Assembly: GCA_903847975.1 (NCBI GenBank)
Contig: CAINFC010000230.1
Span: 1-64,000, forward strand
Source: an uncultured Acidobacteriota bacterium
Lineage (GTDB): Bacteria; Acidobacteriota; UBA6911; CAINFC01
Reading direction: 5' to 3'
DNA: 64,000 bases
This document shows, piece after piece, positions 15,903-25,484 of this stretch. How positions within the stretch are numbered: the stretch's first letter is position 1; each line of letters begins with the position of its first letter. The translations under genes were made by a program, and so were the position numbers. Under the pieces are notes generated by a model. That model searched no databases and was not told where the DNA came from. It was given only the letters and a program-made list of their open reading frames with translations.

Positions 15903-17303
15903 ATGAGCGGGAAGCTGGATATAGCCACTGAATTCATTTTCCGGCCGGATCCAGGCAAGGAAAGAAAAAACGATCTGCAAAAACGAGCTGTGACACCCAA
16001 GAACGACCCCACCCCACCCGCTGGCCCGCCCACGCCACGGAAACAGGAAGCACGACGCCTGCGCGATCTTACTCCGCAGCAGTGGCGGACCGGATGGGCC
16101 GCCTGGCTGGGATGGATGTTCGACGGCCTGGACATGCACCTCTACACCCTGGTAGCCGCGCCTTTTGTGATGCAGCTGCTCCAGGCCCAGGCCACCAGCG
16201 ATCGGGCGGTGACCGAAAAAAGCTCCTGGATCCAGGCCGCCTTCCTGGTGGGATGGGCGCTGGGCGGAGGCTTTTTCGGACGGTTGGGGGACCTGTTGGG
16301 GCGCAGCCGCGCCCTGAGCCTGACCATCCTGACCTACGCCATTTTTACCGGGCTGTCTTCCTTTGTACAGAACTGGTGGCAGCTGCTGATCTTCCGGTTT
16401 CTCACCGCTCTCGGCATCGGGGGCGAGTGGGCCGTTGGATCCGCACTGCTCACCGAGACCTGGCCCAAAGCCTGGCGGCCCTGGATTGCGGCGGTGCTGC
16501 AGACCGGCGTGAACATCGGCGTATTTATCGCCTGCGGAACCGTCTTCCTGTTGGCCGACGCCAATCCCCGCTATGTTTTCCTGGTCGGCATCCTGCCCGC
16601 CCTGATGGTCTTCTGGATCCGGCGCTACGTTCCCGAGCCGGAGGAATGGCACCAGGCCAAGTCCGGCGCCCATCACCAGGAACCCAGCGTGCTGGAGCTG
16701 TTCCGAGGACCGGTGCGGCGCATCACCCTGCTGACCATCGTAGTTTGCGCCACATCGCTGTCGGCCTGGTGGGCTTTCATGTTCTGGAACCAGCAGCACC
16801 TGCGCAACCTCCTGGTGGACGCCGGGTTTGCGGTTGCCCCGCGGGAAAGGATGGTCAGCGCCGCGTTTTTTCTGACCATTGGCGTTTCCATTTTCGGCAA
16901 CTTTTTCGCCGGCGCCCTGGCCCGCTTTCTGGGATACCGGCGCGCCGTCGCCCTGATGTGCCTGGGTTTTTTCCTGGCCATGACCGGAACCTACTGCACC
17001 CATCGCGACCACTGGTCGCTGCTTTACTGGATTCCCTGGGTCGGATTCTTCTCCGGAGTGTTCGGCCTTTTCACCATGTATCTGCCGCCGCTCTTTCCCA
17101 CCCTGCTGCGAACCACCGGGGCCGGATTCTGCTACAATATCGGCCGGGTGGCAGCCGCCGGGGGAACTGTTTTCTTCGGTCTGTTTTCGCAGGTGGGCAA
17201 TTTTCGCGAGGCCCTGTTTTATGCCGGTTTTCTGTTCATTCCCGCCATGCTGGTCGCCCTGCTGCTGCCGGAACCGCCGGACCTGAGCCCGGATAATTCC
17301 TAG
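15903..17303 (+). CDS. Major facilitator superfamily transporter
   Basis: A 12-helix MFS permease of about 430-466 residues, resembling the sugar/organic-acid:proton symporter branch (SHS-like). Visible signatures: WLGWMFDGLDMHLYTL in the first helix (the aspartate motif of aromatic-acid/sialate transporters), GWALGGGFFGRLGDLLGRSRAL (loop 2-3 GxxxDxxGR/K motif), and RFLTALGIGGEWAVGSALL in helix 4. The first ~50 residues are hydrophilic and proline-rich. The ATG at 15903 overlaps an AT-rich -10-like string (TATAAT 15898-15903), so translation may really begin downstream, for example at the GTG near 15990. Substrate unknown; an organic acid would fit the adjacent amidohydrolase. Confidence 0.88.
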   Translation: MSGKLDIATEFIFRPDPGKERKNDLQKRAVTPKNDPTPPAGPPTPRKQEARRLRDLTPQQWRTGWAAWLGWMFDGLDMHLYTLVAAPFVMQLLQAQATSDRAVTEKSSWIQAAFLVGWALGGGFFGRLGDLLGRSRALSLTILTYAIFTGLSSFVQNWWQLLIFRFLTALGIGGEWAVGSALLTETWPKAWRPWIAAVLQTGVNIGVFIACGTVFLLADANPRYVFLVGILPALMVFWIRRYVPEPEEWHQAKSGAHHQEPSVLELFRGPVRRITLLTIVVCATSLSAWWAFMFWNQQHLRNLLVDAGFAVAPRERMVSAAFFLTIGVSIFGNFFAGALARFLGYRRAVALMCLGFFLAMTGTYCTHRDHWSLLYWIPWVGFFSGVFGLFTMYLPPLFPTLLRTTGAGFCYNIGRVAAAGGTVFFGLFSQVGNFREALFYAGFLFIPAMLVALLLPEPPDLSPDNS

Positions 17304-17304
17304 C

Positions 17305-17321
17305 GGAATCCGGCGGATTCC
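17305..17321 (+). other. Perfect short hairpin between MFS gene and asnA
   Basis: GGAATCC, a GGC loop, then GGATTCC: a perfect 7-base stem immediately after the MFS stop codon and 34 bases before asnA. No T-tract follows, so it could be an mRNA-stabilising hairpin, a weak factor-dependent terminator or chance. Confidence 0.35.
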
Positions 17322-17354
17322 AATTCCACGCCAACTATTTACGAGGAGATTTCT

Positions 17355-18377
17355 GTGGGAACTCATTACATTCAATTCGGTAGCATGAACAACTATTCCC
17401 CTTCCCTGAGCCTCCGGGAAACGGAGCGGGCCATCAAATTCATCAAGGACCACTTCGAGCGGGAACTGGCGGCCGCCCTCCACCTGGAGCGGGTCAGCGC
17501 TCCTCTTTTTGTGATCCCCGAATCGGGGCTCAATGACGATCTGAACGGCGTGGAGCGCAAGGTTTCTTTCGACGTCAAATCGCTCGAAGGCCAGACGGTG
17601 GAGGTGGTGCAGTCGCTGGCCAAGTGGAAGCGGAACGCCCTGGGGCGCTACGGATTTGCCATCGGCGAAGGGCTCTACACGGACATGAACGCCATCCGCC
17701 GCGATGAGACTTTGAGCAACCTGCATTCCGTCTACGTCGACCAGTGGGACTGGGAGATGGCCATCCGCAAGGAAGACCGCAACATGGACTTCCTCAAGGA
17801 GGTGGTCGGCCGGATCTACCAGGTGATCCGCAATTCGGAGATCCACATCTGCCGGCAGTACCCGGCCATTACCCCGATTCTGCCGCATACCATTTATTTT
17901 ATAACCAGCCAGGACCTCGAGGACCTTTACCCGGAACTCACACCCAAGGAGCGGGAAAACCGGATTACGGAGCAGTACGGGGCGGTCTTTGTCTCCCAGA
18001 TCGGCGGCACGCTGCGCTCCGGGATGCGGCATGACGGCCGGGCCCCCGACTACGACGACTGGGAGCTGAACGGCGACATCCTGCTCTGGTTCCCGGTTCT
18101 GGGCTGCGCCCTGGAGATCTCCTCCATGGGAATCCGGGTGGACGAAAATTCGCTGGTCCGGCAGCTGCAGCGGGCCGAATGCGAAAGCCGCATCCATCTT
18201 CCCTTTCACCAGGCGATCCTCAACCGCCGGCTACCCTACACCATCGGCGGCGGACTGGGGCAGTCGCGCCTCTGCATGTACTTCCTGCGGAAGGCGCATG
18301 TCGGAGAGGTGCAGGCTTCGGTCTGGCCGGAAGAGCTGCAATCCGAATTCGAATCGCAGGGAATTCAGTTACTGTAA
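17355..18377 (+). CDS. asnA: Aspartate-ammonia ligase (asparagine synthetase A)
   Basis: Makes asparagine from aspartate, ammonia and ATP (via aspartyl-AMP) in the cytosol. The 340 residues are the usual AsnA length, and its class II aminoacyl-tRNA-synthetase-like core is recognisable: [61 protein letters not shown] and the final [22 protein letters not shown]. The start is a GTG preceded by GAGGAG seven bases upstream; no ATG with a comparable site exists. Ten bases separate its stop from asnS, so the two are almost certainly co-transcribed: one makes asparagine, the next charges it to tRNA. Confidence 0.96.
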   Translation: MGTHYIQFGSMNNYSPSLSLRETERAIKFIKDHFERELAAALHLERVSAPLFVIPESGLNDDLNGVERKVSFDVKSLEGQTVEVVQSLAKWKRNALGRYGFAIGEGLYTDMNAIRRDETLSNLHSVYVDQWDWEMAIRKEDRNMDFLKEVVGRIYQVIRNSEIHICRQYPAITPILPHTIYFITSQDLEDLYPELTPKERENRITEQYGAVFVSQIGGTLRSGMRHDGRAPDYDDWELNGDILLWFPVLGCALEISSMGIRVDENSLVRQLQRAECESRIHLPFHQAILNRRLPYTIGGGLGQSRLCMYFLRKAHVGEVQASVWPEELQSEFESQGIQLL

Positions 18378-18387
18378 GGAGAAAACT

Positions 18388-19779
<1,392 letters not shown>

Positions 19780-19841
19780 TCCTTTTACCTGAGAGTTTTA
19801 TTGTTTCCGTCACACAAAGAGAAAACAAATTAAACACCAGG

Positions 19842-19870
19842 TTGACAACTCAAAAAAAACAAGCTATGAT
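19842..19870 (+). promoter_or_regulatory. Strong sigma70-type promoter
   Basis: TTGACA at 19842-19847, exactly 17 bases, TATGAT at 19865-19870, in an A-rich context. Transcription would start near 19877, leaving a ~68-base A/T-rich leader ending in AAAGGAG before the ATG at 19945. Together with the clean terminator after the gene this marks a probably highly expressed single-gene unit. Confidence 0.75.
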
Positions 19871-19944
19871 CATGTTATAAACGCAATAAATATTACTTCT
19901 TAAGAGAATAGCAAAGCAAAATATATTCCTTTAAAGGAGAAAAA

Positions 19945-21342
19945 ATGAAACCCAAAAACTTTCCCTTGGTTACGCTTCTGCTTTTGCTTTTTGCCAGTTT
20001 GAGCGTTTGGGCTCAGCTGGGGGACACGGATGTGTCATCTTTTACTGTCCAGAATCTTTCCGGCTCGACGGCCACGATTGACGTCACTTTTTACGCGGAA
20101 AACGGTACGTCATACCATCCATCCTTTTTGGATGCCGCAAACACTGTGGCTAACCCTATTTCTTTAGCCAACGGATTGTCGAAGCAAATTAATGTTTCGC
20201 AGATTAGCACCAGTTCTCTTCCTGCTGGCCGTTACGCTGTTGTGCTTTCCTCCGATGTGCAAATTTTTGCACAAGCCGGACTTGGGGGGGACACTGCAAC
20301 CTTGCGGTTCAGTGGTGCCTATATCGGGTTTTCCTCAGGAGCAACTACGGTATATCTTCCTTCCGTAGCCTACAACTACTATGGCTGGTACAGCATGGTC
20401 ACTGTCCAGAATATTGGCTCTTCCGCAACTAAAGTCACCGCCACTTTCACTTGTGCTAGCGGGACTACAGGTACATTGGAGTTGGCATCCCTTCCGGCAA
20501 ACTCTTCCGTAACTTGGCCGTTTAAGACCACAACGCCAACCGGTTTTACTGCAGGAAGCACTCAGTGCGACGGATCCGCGAAGATTGAATCTACCGGTAT
20601 CGGAAGCAATGCGGCACAGCCGATTGTGGTAATCAACAACCAGAACCAACCGGGTACCGGAGCTACCAATTCCTTCGAAGGCTCTTCCACCGGAGCTACA
20701 AAACTTTATGTAACCAGCCTGAGCAACAATTTTTACGGATGGAGCTCCGCCTTGACGATCCGGAAACTCCTCGCCGGAAACACTACTGTGACAGTGGATT
20801 ACAGCGGCGCCTGGCCAAACAGCACCTGCAATCTTACAGATGCGGTGCCGTCTTGTAAGCTAGTCATGCCGGCAATCCAGCCAACAACCGGACGTTATTC
20901 CGCCGTTCTGACCACCAATAACAGCTATCCTCTCTTGGCCATCATCGGGACGACTAACGGAGGTCTTTCCGGAGCCGTTCGGGCTATCGACAGCAGCACA
21001 GCAACCAATACGGTAGCGGCTCCCAATGTGGCCAAGAGTTACTATGGTTGGGGTTCCGCAATCACCTGCCAGAACGTGAGCACGACTCCGACCACGCTGC
21101 ACGTCGAATACGCTGGATACGCAGCCAACGCCTACAATACGGCTACCACCTTGAATGAGGGGGAAAGCACCCAGATTGTGCTTTCCACGGAGAGCTTCCT
21201 GCCGGCATCCGGCTGGCAGGGCGGAGTCACGGTTACAGCCAATGCCGCAGGCGCCTTAATTGGCTGCGTCGTGGGCAACACCAACTCCGGAAGTGCCAAG
21301 GCGGGTGACTGGACCGTCTCCTACAACGCATTTAACAAATAG
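19945..21342 (+). CDS. Exported YGW-repeat protein of unknown function
   Basis: A 465-residue exported protein. Signal peptide 1-24 ends SVWA before QLGD. The mature part is poor in charged residues and rich in Ser, Thr, Asn, Gly and Ala. Three units share the pattern (Y/F)YGWxSxxTxxN followed ~10 residues later by TxTxxY: residues 145-170, 263-286 and 366-389; a degenerate first unit lies at 30-50. This looks like tandem beta-sandwich domains of an S-layer, adhesin or extracellular scaffold. AAAGGAG lies six bases before the ATG. Strong promoter, strong ribosome site and terminator all suggest abundance. It borders the polysaccharide island and has the same lower GC content. No family name can be given. 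Confidence 0.85.
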   Translation: MKPKNFPLVTLLLLLFASLSVWAQLGDTDVSSFTVQNLSGSTATIDVTFYAENGTSYHPSFLDAANTVANPISLANGLSKQINVSQISTSSLPAGRYAVVLSSDVQIFAQAGLGGDTATLRFSGAYIGFSSGATTVYLPSVAYNYYGWYSMVTVQNIGSSATKVTATFTCASGTTGTLELASLPANSSVTWPFKTTTPTGFTAGSTQCDGSAKIESTGIGSNAAQPIVVINNQNQPGTGATNSFEGSSTGATKLYVTSLSNNFYGWSSALTIRKLLAGNTTVTVDYSGAWPNSTCNLTDAVPSCKLVMPAIQPTTGRYSAVLTTNNSYPLLAIIGTTNGGLSGAVRAIDSSTATNTVAAPNVAKSYYGWGSAITCQNVSTTPTTLHVEYAGYAANAYNTATTLNEGESTQIVLSTESFLPASGWQGGVTVTANAAGALIGCVVGNTNSGSAKAGDWTVSYNAFNK

Positions 21343-21365
21343 CGGCCAACCTTTCTTCTTCTCAT

Positions 21366-21400
21366 AAAAAAGCCTCCCGTTCTGGGAGGCTTTTTTATTT
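21366..21400. terminator. Bidirectional intrinsic terminator
   Basis: AGCCTCCC (21371-21378), loop GTTCT, GGGAGGCT (21384-21391), preceded by AAAAA and followed by TTTTTTATTTTTTT. The symmetric A- and T-tracts let it work for the YGW-repeat gene on the plus strand and for the methyltransferase gene ending at 21395 on the minus strand. Confidence 0.93.
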
Positions 21401-22390
21401 TTTTCTGGCAATAAAGGTTACATTGGTTGCCAATTTGAATCGGTCCATCATCCACAGAAACGGGAATAGCAGCAGCCTTGAAAAGAGCGAATCATATGTC
21501 CTTTTGAAAGTCTTGCTTAACCACGGCATGGACTGCTCCCAGGATTGTGACCAAAAATCCAGATTATGCCTCAATTGAGAGTAGCTTCCCGCAATGCATT
21601 TTTCCGTTAGGATTTGAAAGCCGTTTTTCACGAGGATATCACGGATTACTTTTCTGGGGAAAATGTGAAGGTGTCTTGGAAGGTCCCAACCGGACCAGAA
21701 GCGGCCGAATAAGCGGGCATCCCAGGCCTCGGGATTGGGCACCGTAAACGCTAGAATTCCTTTTCTTTTCAGGAAAAAACTGGCCCTCCGGATATCAGCC
21801 AATGGATCCTCTAGGTGCTCCAGAACACACCACATCACAACCGCATCCAAGGATTCCTCATGGTGACTTACGTCTTCAAATTTCCCGACATGAACCGGAA
21901 TTTCCAGCGTGTTGCGAGTATACCGGGCTGCGGCTTCATTCGGTTCCACCGCATAAAGGTCCCATCGCGAGAAGCGTTTTAATTCCCGTAAAAACGCTCC
22001 CGTTCCGCAACCGACTTCGAGCAATCGCCCGCCTGGTTGAAAGCGCTCAATCAACCTCCGCCTTTTCAAGTTCCCAAAGGACTTTATTTTCCCGTTCAAC
22101 CGGAAAAGCCATGCGGTCCACTTTTTATCGGAAAGCGGCCGACATGGATGCGTAAAACGATAGGAAATGTAGTCTTCCGGGTAGTAGGTCTTTAAGTCAG
22201 ACCACGGCATGAGAGGATTCTGAAGGTAGGTCCTGCAATTTTTGCATTGTACCAGGCAAAACTCTCCCGGGATTCTGTTGAGACGATCCGGTCCCTGAAA
22301 GACCAGGTCGAAATCCTGGGCCCGGCACCAGATACAGGGTCTGTATTTCCCAGGAAGATCCTTCCTAAACTGAGGCTCGGCCGTACTCAT
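21395..22390 (-). CDS. Zinc-ribbon SAM-dependent methyltransferase
   Basis: A 331-residue methyltransferase. Residues ~15-60 hold two cysteine pairs (CIWC and CKNC) forming a small zinc ribbon, followed by the Rossmann methyltransferase core: motif I LLEVGCGTGAFLRELKRF, acidic strand-2 end LYAVEPNEAA, and motif IV VVMWCVLEHLEDPL. This architecture (Methyltransf_23 with N-terminal ribbon) is common in polysaccharide clusters, where the enzymes methylate sugars. The ATG at 22390 overlaps the stop of the upstream gene (ATGA), pointing to translational coupling; the longer in-frame extension to 22456 would lie inside that gene. It ends directly at a bidirectional terminator, so it is the last gene of the minus-strand operon. 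Confidence 0.88.
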   Translation of the reverse strand: MSTAEPQFRKDLPGKYRPCIWCRAQDFDLVFQGPDRLNRIPGEFCLVQCKNCRTYLQNPLMPWSDLKTYYPEDYISYRFTHPCRPLSDKKWTAWLFRLNGKIKSFGNLKRRRLIERFQPGGRLLEVGCGTGAFLRELKRFSRWDLYAVEPNEAAARYTRNTLEIPVHVGKFEDVSHHEESLDAVVMWCVLEHLEDPLADIRRASFFLKRKGILAFTVPNPEAWDARLFGRFWSGWDLPRHLHIFPRKVIRDILVKNGFQILTEKCIAGSYSQLRHNLDFWSQSWEQSMPWLSKTFKRTYDSLFSRLLLFPFLWMMDRFKLATNVTFIARKK

Positions 22391-23379
22391 TTTCGTTTTA
22401 AAAACTGAGTCAGCCGAACCATTTGTGAAAGGGGAAAAACATCCTTGCGCAGCCAAACCAGCGAGCGACGAAAGTAGTAGGCGTACCGGATCACCCGGGA
22501 ATCTTCACGCAGAGACTGAATCATTCCTTCCGTGATGATTTGCCCATTGTGGCAATGGTCTCCCTGGTTGACCAGACGAATTTCATGGACATTTCCCGAG
22601 CCGGGAAGAGGTATGTAATGGAGCGTTTTCAATCGACTTCGATCGATAACCCAGATTCCGCCATCATCCCAAAAGCGGCGGTTTCGCGAGCTGTGTGCGG
22701 ATTTGCCCACGAAAATATATTGGTCAGAGGAGGATAATCCTCGGGTAAAAACCGGCTGCTGATCCGGCTGCCACAACAGCCGGTTTTGCTGCACCTCATG
22801 CAGCGTACCGGCTTTTGAATTACAGATTACCTGGCCGTATTCGCATTCCCAAACATTATGGGCCCAATTCGCTCCGCATTCACGGGAGCCAAGGACATTA
22901 AGTTCCGGCCAGGAAAGCTGGAAGATCCGAGAAGGTTTTTCGTAGTTGTGAGCGACTACCAGCACCTTGTCTTTCTCGCGGTGAACGCTGTTGAAGTGAT
23001 TCCCAAATCGTCCCTTGTTTTTATTATCAAACCTTAACTCATTCAGAAAAACATCTCTTTGAAAAACGGCATTTTCGTCAAATACCGATATGCAATTCCT
23101 GCCGGTGTTGGTCACCAGCAGAGAATCACCGACCCATTCAACCTGGTGAGGCTGGCTCAGCGTCCGTTCCGATTGCTGCCGTAGGCCTTTTCCGGAAAAT
23201 ATTTTTACCCTGCCGGCAGTGGTAGTCAACGCTATGGAATCGTTTTTTGAGCTAATCCCGTAATAATAGCCGTCTCCCAGGCGCACAATTTCAGTCTGCC
23301 CAGACATGGGATCAACCTTAAAAATGTGCAGGGGAGTGCTGACCAAAAGGTAGGTTTTAGGGAAACCGGAAGGCATCAT
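22387..23379 (-). CDS. Predicted beta-propeller protein in the polysaccharide cluster
   Basis: A 330-residue protein without signal peptide. The sequence is mostly short beta strands with repeating TLxxP, DDGGIWVIDRSRLKTL and HEIR(L)V segments, and several His-containing turns (QPHQVEWVGDSLLVTNTG, HNVWECEYG, HEIRLVNQGDHCHNG) spaced ~45-60 residues apart, as in six-bladed NHL/gluconolactonase-type propellers. I cannot name the family or a reaction. It is tightly packed between the flippase (no gap) and the methyltransferase (ATGA overlap), so it is probably translated with them and serves the same surface-glycan pathway, either binding sugar or acting as an epimerase-like or lactonase-like enzyme. 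Confidence 0.65.
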   Translation of the reverse strand: MMPSGFPKTYLLVSTPLHIFKVDPMSGQTEIVRLGDGYYYGISSKNDSIALTTTAGRVKIFSGKGLRQQSERTLSQPHQVEWVGDSLLVTNTGRNCISVFDENAVFQRDVFLNELRFDNKNKGRFGNHFNSVHREKDKVLVVAHNYEKPSRIFQLSWPELNVLGSRECGANWAHNVWECEYGQVICNSKAGTLHEVQQNRLLWQPDQQPVFTRGLSSSDQYIFVGKSAHSSRNRRFWDDGGIWVIDRSRLKTLHYIPLPGSGNVHEIRLVNQGDHCHNGQIITEGMIQSLREDSRVIRYAYYFRRSLVWLRKDVFPLSQMVRLTQFLKRK

Positions 23380-24882
23380 TTAGGCTACTCTTTCTTCCAA
23401 AGAATTTTGGATCTGGCGGATTTCATCCACTAAATCCGATTTTTTCAGCAAAGACAAGAAAAAAAAGCTATAAACACTCAAAACCACTGGCAAAACAAGC
23501 ATCATTCGGCTCAATTCGGACATCTGGGGAAGCATTGGGCTGATTCCTATCAAGGTGAAAAAGGTAACCGTGGCCGGTTTTAGAACCTTGAAAAAACTCC
23601 TGCCAAATGGATGGATTCGGAAATGAGTAAAAACTTGAATAAGTCGAAGCAGGTTGAAAAAAGACAAAGCAATCGCCGCGGCACATGCCGCTCCCAAGGC
23701 ACCAAAGCGAGGAATAAAATACCAATCCAGGCTCAATGAAAGAAGAATAGTAAGGAATATATCCAATAAATTCAAACGATTATGCCGGGTCATTATCAAG
23801 AATTGACCCGCCGGACCCGTGATCAGATAAGAAAGCTGAGCCATTGCCATAACGCGTAGAACCGCTGTCCCCTGCCGGTAAGCAGGAGCAAAAATGGCCA
23901 GGACCGTCGGCGCTTCAACGAAAACTATTATCCAAAAGGGAAGAGTAATCAGCAATTGGCAATACGTTACGACCTGATACAGTGAACCAAAGGAATCCAG
24001 ACGATTCCTTCCGAACAGCTCCGCGATATAGGGGGCCAACACAGTGGTAATGGCAATGAAAAAAACCAACAGGACGGAAGCAACTCTGTAGGAGATGGAA
24101 AATAGTCCGACTTCCTCACTGGTAGCAAGCCATCCAAGCATGAATATTTCCGTAAAATTGTTCATATTATTTAGCAGGGAGGCCCCTAACATCGGCCCGG
24201 AAAAGCCCCAAATATCCCTATAGATTCTTTTTCCAACAATATTTACCGGCCACTTTATCCCATGGGCAATAATAACTATAACCACTATGGCCCCCAGAAC
24301 AAAGCCGAGGTTGTAAGCCTTTCCGCCCAGCGCCAGGTCGCCCCCTGAGACCCGAATTGCGGTTGCAAAGGCTGCCAGCCGGATCGCGGGTACCAGCATC
24401 TGTTCCACCCATACGGCCGGCCACATTTTTTTATACCCCAGTAAAATGGCCGCCCCCAAACGTGTGAGGACAAAACAGGGCAATCCCAGCGTGAGCACCT
24501 GAAGAACAGGAATTAGCTCCGGCTTGTGAAAAACTCCGCGGGCAAGGCTGGGGATGCCCGCCAGAAATAAAGGCAGGGCTACGGCCCACCCTCCCACAGA
24601 AATAGCGAGGGCACTACGGATCGCTCCCGTTTCGCTCCCACGATCCTGCCTTGCGGAAAAAAAGGGGATATAGTAGACCATGGACCGGTCTAAGCCGAAG
24701 GTCAGGATTAATCCCAGGAACGCCGAAAAGGTGAGAGCCAGATTAAAAGTACCTACCTCAGCCAAAGAGCAGGTTCGCACCAGGACGACCTGCAGCAAAA
24801 TGTTGACACCGGTTTGAAACACTGTCCCAACAATTTGACTGCCGCTGCCTAAGGCAAGTTCCTTCAGACTTGTATTTTTCAA
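23380..24882 (-). CDS. Polysaccharide flippase (Wzx/MATE-like)
   Basis: A 500-residue integral membrane protein with about 12-14 hydrophobic segments, of the oligosaccharide flippase/polysaccharide biosynthesis family that moves undecaprenyl-linked glycans to the periplasmic side. The N-terminal GSGSQIVGTVFQTGVNILL and the charged RTCSLAEVGTFNLALTFSAF segment are typical, as is the second half with YRQGTAVLRVMAMAQLSYLI. The frame opens with TTG at 24882; no ATG occurs near the conserved N-terminus and no good ribosome site is visible, so the start is provisional. It lies 31 bases after the lipoprotein gene and directly abuts the propeller gene, within one minus-strand operon. Confidence 0.88.
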   Translation of the reverse strand: MKNTSLKELALGSGSQIVGTVFQTGVNILLQVVLVRTCSLAEVGTFNLALTFSAFLGLILTFGLDRSMVYYIPFFSARQDRGSETGAIRSALAISVGGWAVALPLFLAGIPSLARGVFHKPELIPVLQVLTLGLPCFVLTRLGAAILLGYKKMWPAVWVEQMLVPAIRLAAFATAIRVSGGDLALGGKAYNLGFVLGAIVVIVIIAHGIKWPVNIVGKRIYRDIWGFSGPMLGASLLNNMNNFTEIFMLGWLATSEEVGLFSISYRVASVLLVFFIAITTVLAPYIAELFGRNRLDSFGSLYQVVTYCQLLITLPFWIIVFVEAPTVLAIFAPAYRQGTAVLRVMAMAQLSYLITGPAGQFLIMTRHNRLNLLDIFLTILLSLSLDWYFIPRFGALGAACAAAIALSFFNLLRLIQVFTHFRIHPFGRSFFKVLKPATVTFFTLIGISPMLPQMSELSRMMLVLPVVLSVYSFFFLSLLKKSDLVDEIRQIQNSLEERVA

Positions 24883-24913
24883 AGCAATGGGAGCGCTCGG
24901 ACAACCGGATTTG

Positions 24914-25450
24914 TCAGGGAACCTGAATCGTATCCAATTCGATGGTTGTATTAAGGTCGGCCGCGGTGACGTTCACCAGTACATAATCGCTCTTTTTCCA
25001 TTTCCGGGCTGGCACCTGCTGTCCGGTCGTGGCAATGATCACCACGGCATACAGGCCAGGATCGACATTACTGAAGGAAAATTCCCCGATGGTTTCATCT
25101 ACTTCGGCCTGGATCGCATCTTCCGCCTTGAACTCCGGGACGGTGACTATATTCCTGGCTTGATCGAGACGGACGAGGTAAACGCCTTCCTTTTTAGGAG
25201 AGACCATCATGAAATTCGTGAGAAACAGAATTCCGTGAATGGTGGCCTTGCCGGGATTGGATTGCCTGAAGGTCCTCTTCCCTTCCGCGGCGACCGGTTT
25301 TGCGATTTCGGTTTCAATACTTGCCTCCGAAGCCGCGACCGGTACCTGGCTGACTGTCGGGGGGCCTACTTTCTTTTTCGAAGCCGCACTGCAACCCATG
25401 GTTACCAGAATGCTCGTCACAAGAAACAAAAATGCCCAATATTTTTTCAT
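24914..25450 (-). CDS. Small lipoprotein with a carboxypeptidase-regulatory-like fold
   Basis: A 178-residue exported lipoprotein: hydrophobic leader (FLFLVTSILVTMGC) with the lipobox cysteine at residue 20, a ~45-residue low-complexity linker, then a beta-rich domain containing ATIHGILFL...KKEGVYLVRLD and GEFSFSNVDPGLYAVVI. The pair 'TIxGxL...FxFxxVxPGxYxVVI' is the hallmark of the carboxypeptidase-D regulatory-like (transthyretin-type) beta-sandwich. Role unknown; its place between the fused flavoenzyme-glycosyltransferase gene (34 bases away) and the flippase suggests a periplasmic accessory of glycan assembly or display. Confidence 0.75.
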   Translation of the reverse strand: MKKYWAFLFLVTSILVTMGCSAASKKKVGPPTVSQVPVAASEASIETEIAKPVAAEGKRTFRQSNPGKATIHGILFLTNFMMVSPKKEGVYLVRLDQARNIVTVPEFKAEDAIQAEVDETIGEFSFSNVDPGLYAVVIIATTGQQVPARKWKKSDYVLVNVTAADLNTTIELDTIQVP

Positions 25451-25484
25451 TGTTTATTGCTCTTCCCGTTGTCCGTTCCCTGAA

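Noticed and set aside
15825-18209. A 794-codon open frame on the minus strand
   Set aside because: It lies antisense to the MFS transporter gene and most of asnA, both with strong family motifs. Its translation is low-complexity (many Gly, Gln, His) with no recognised domain; it results from GC-rich codon structure.
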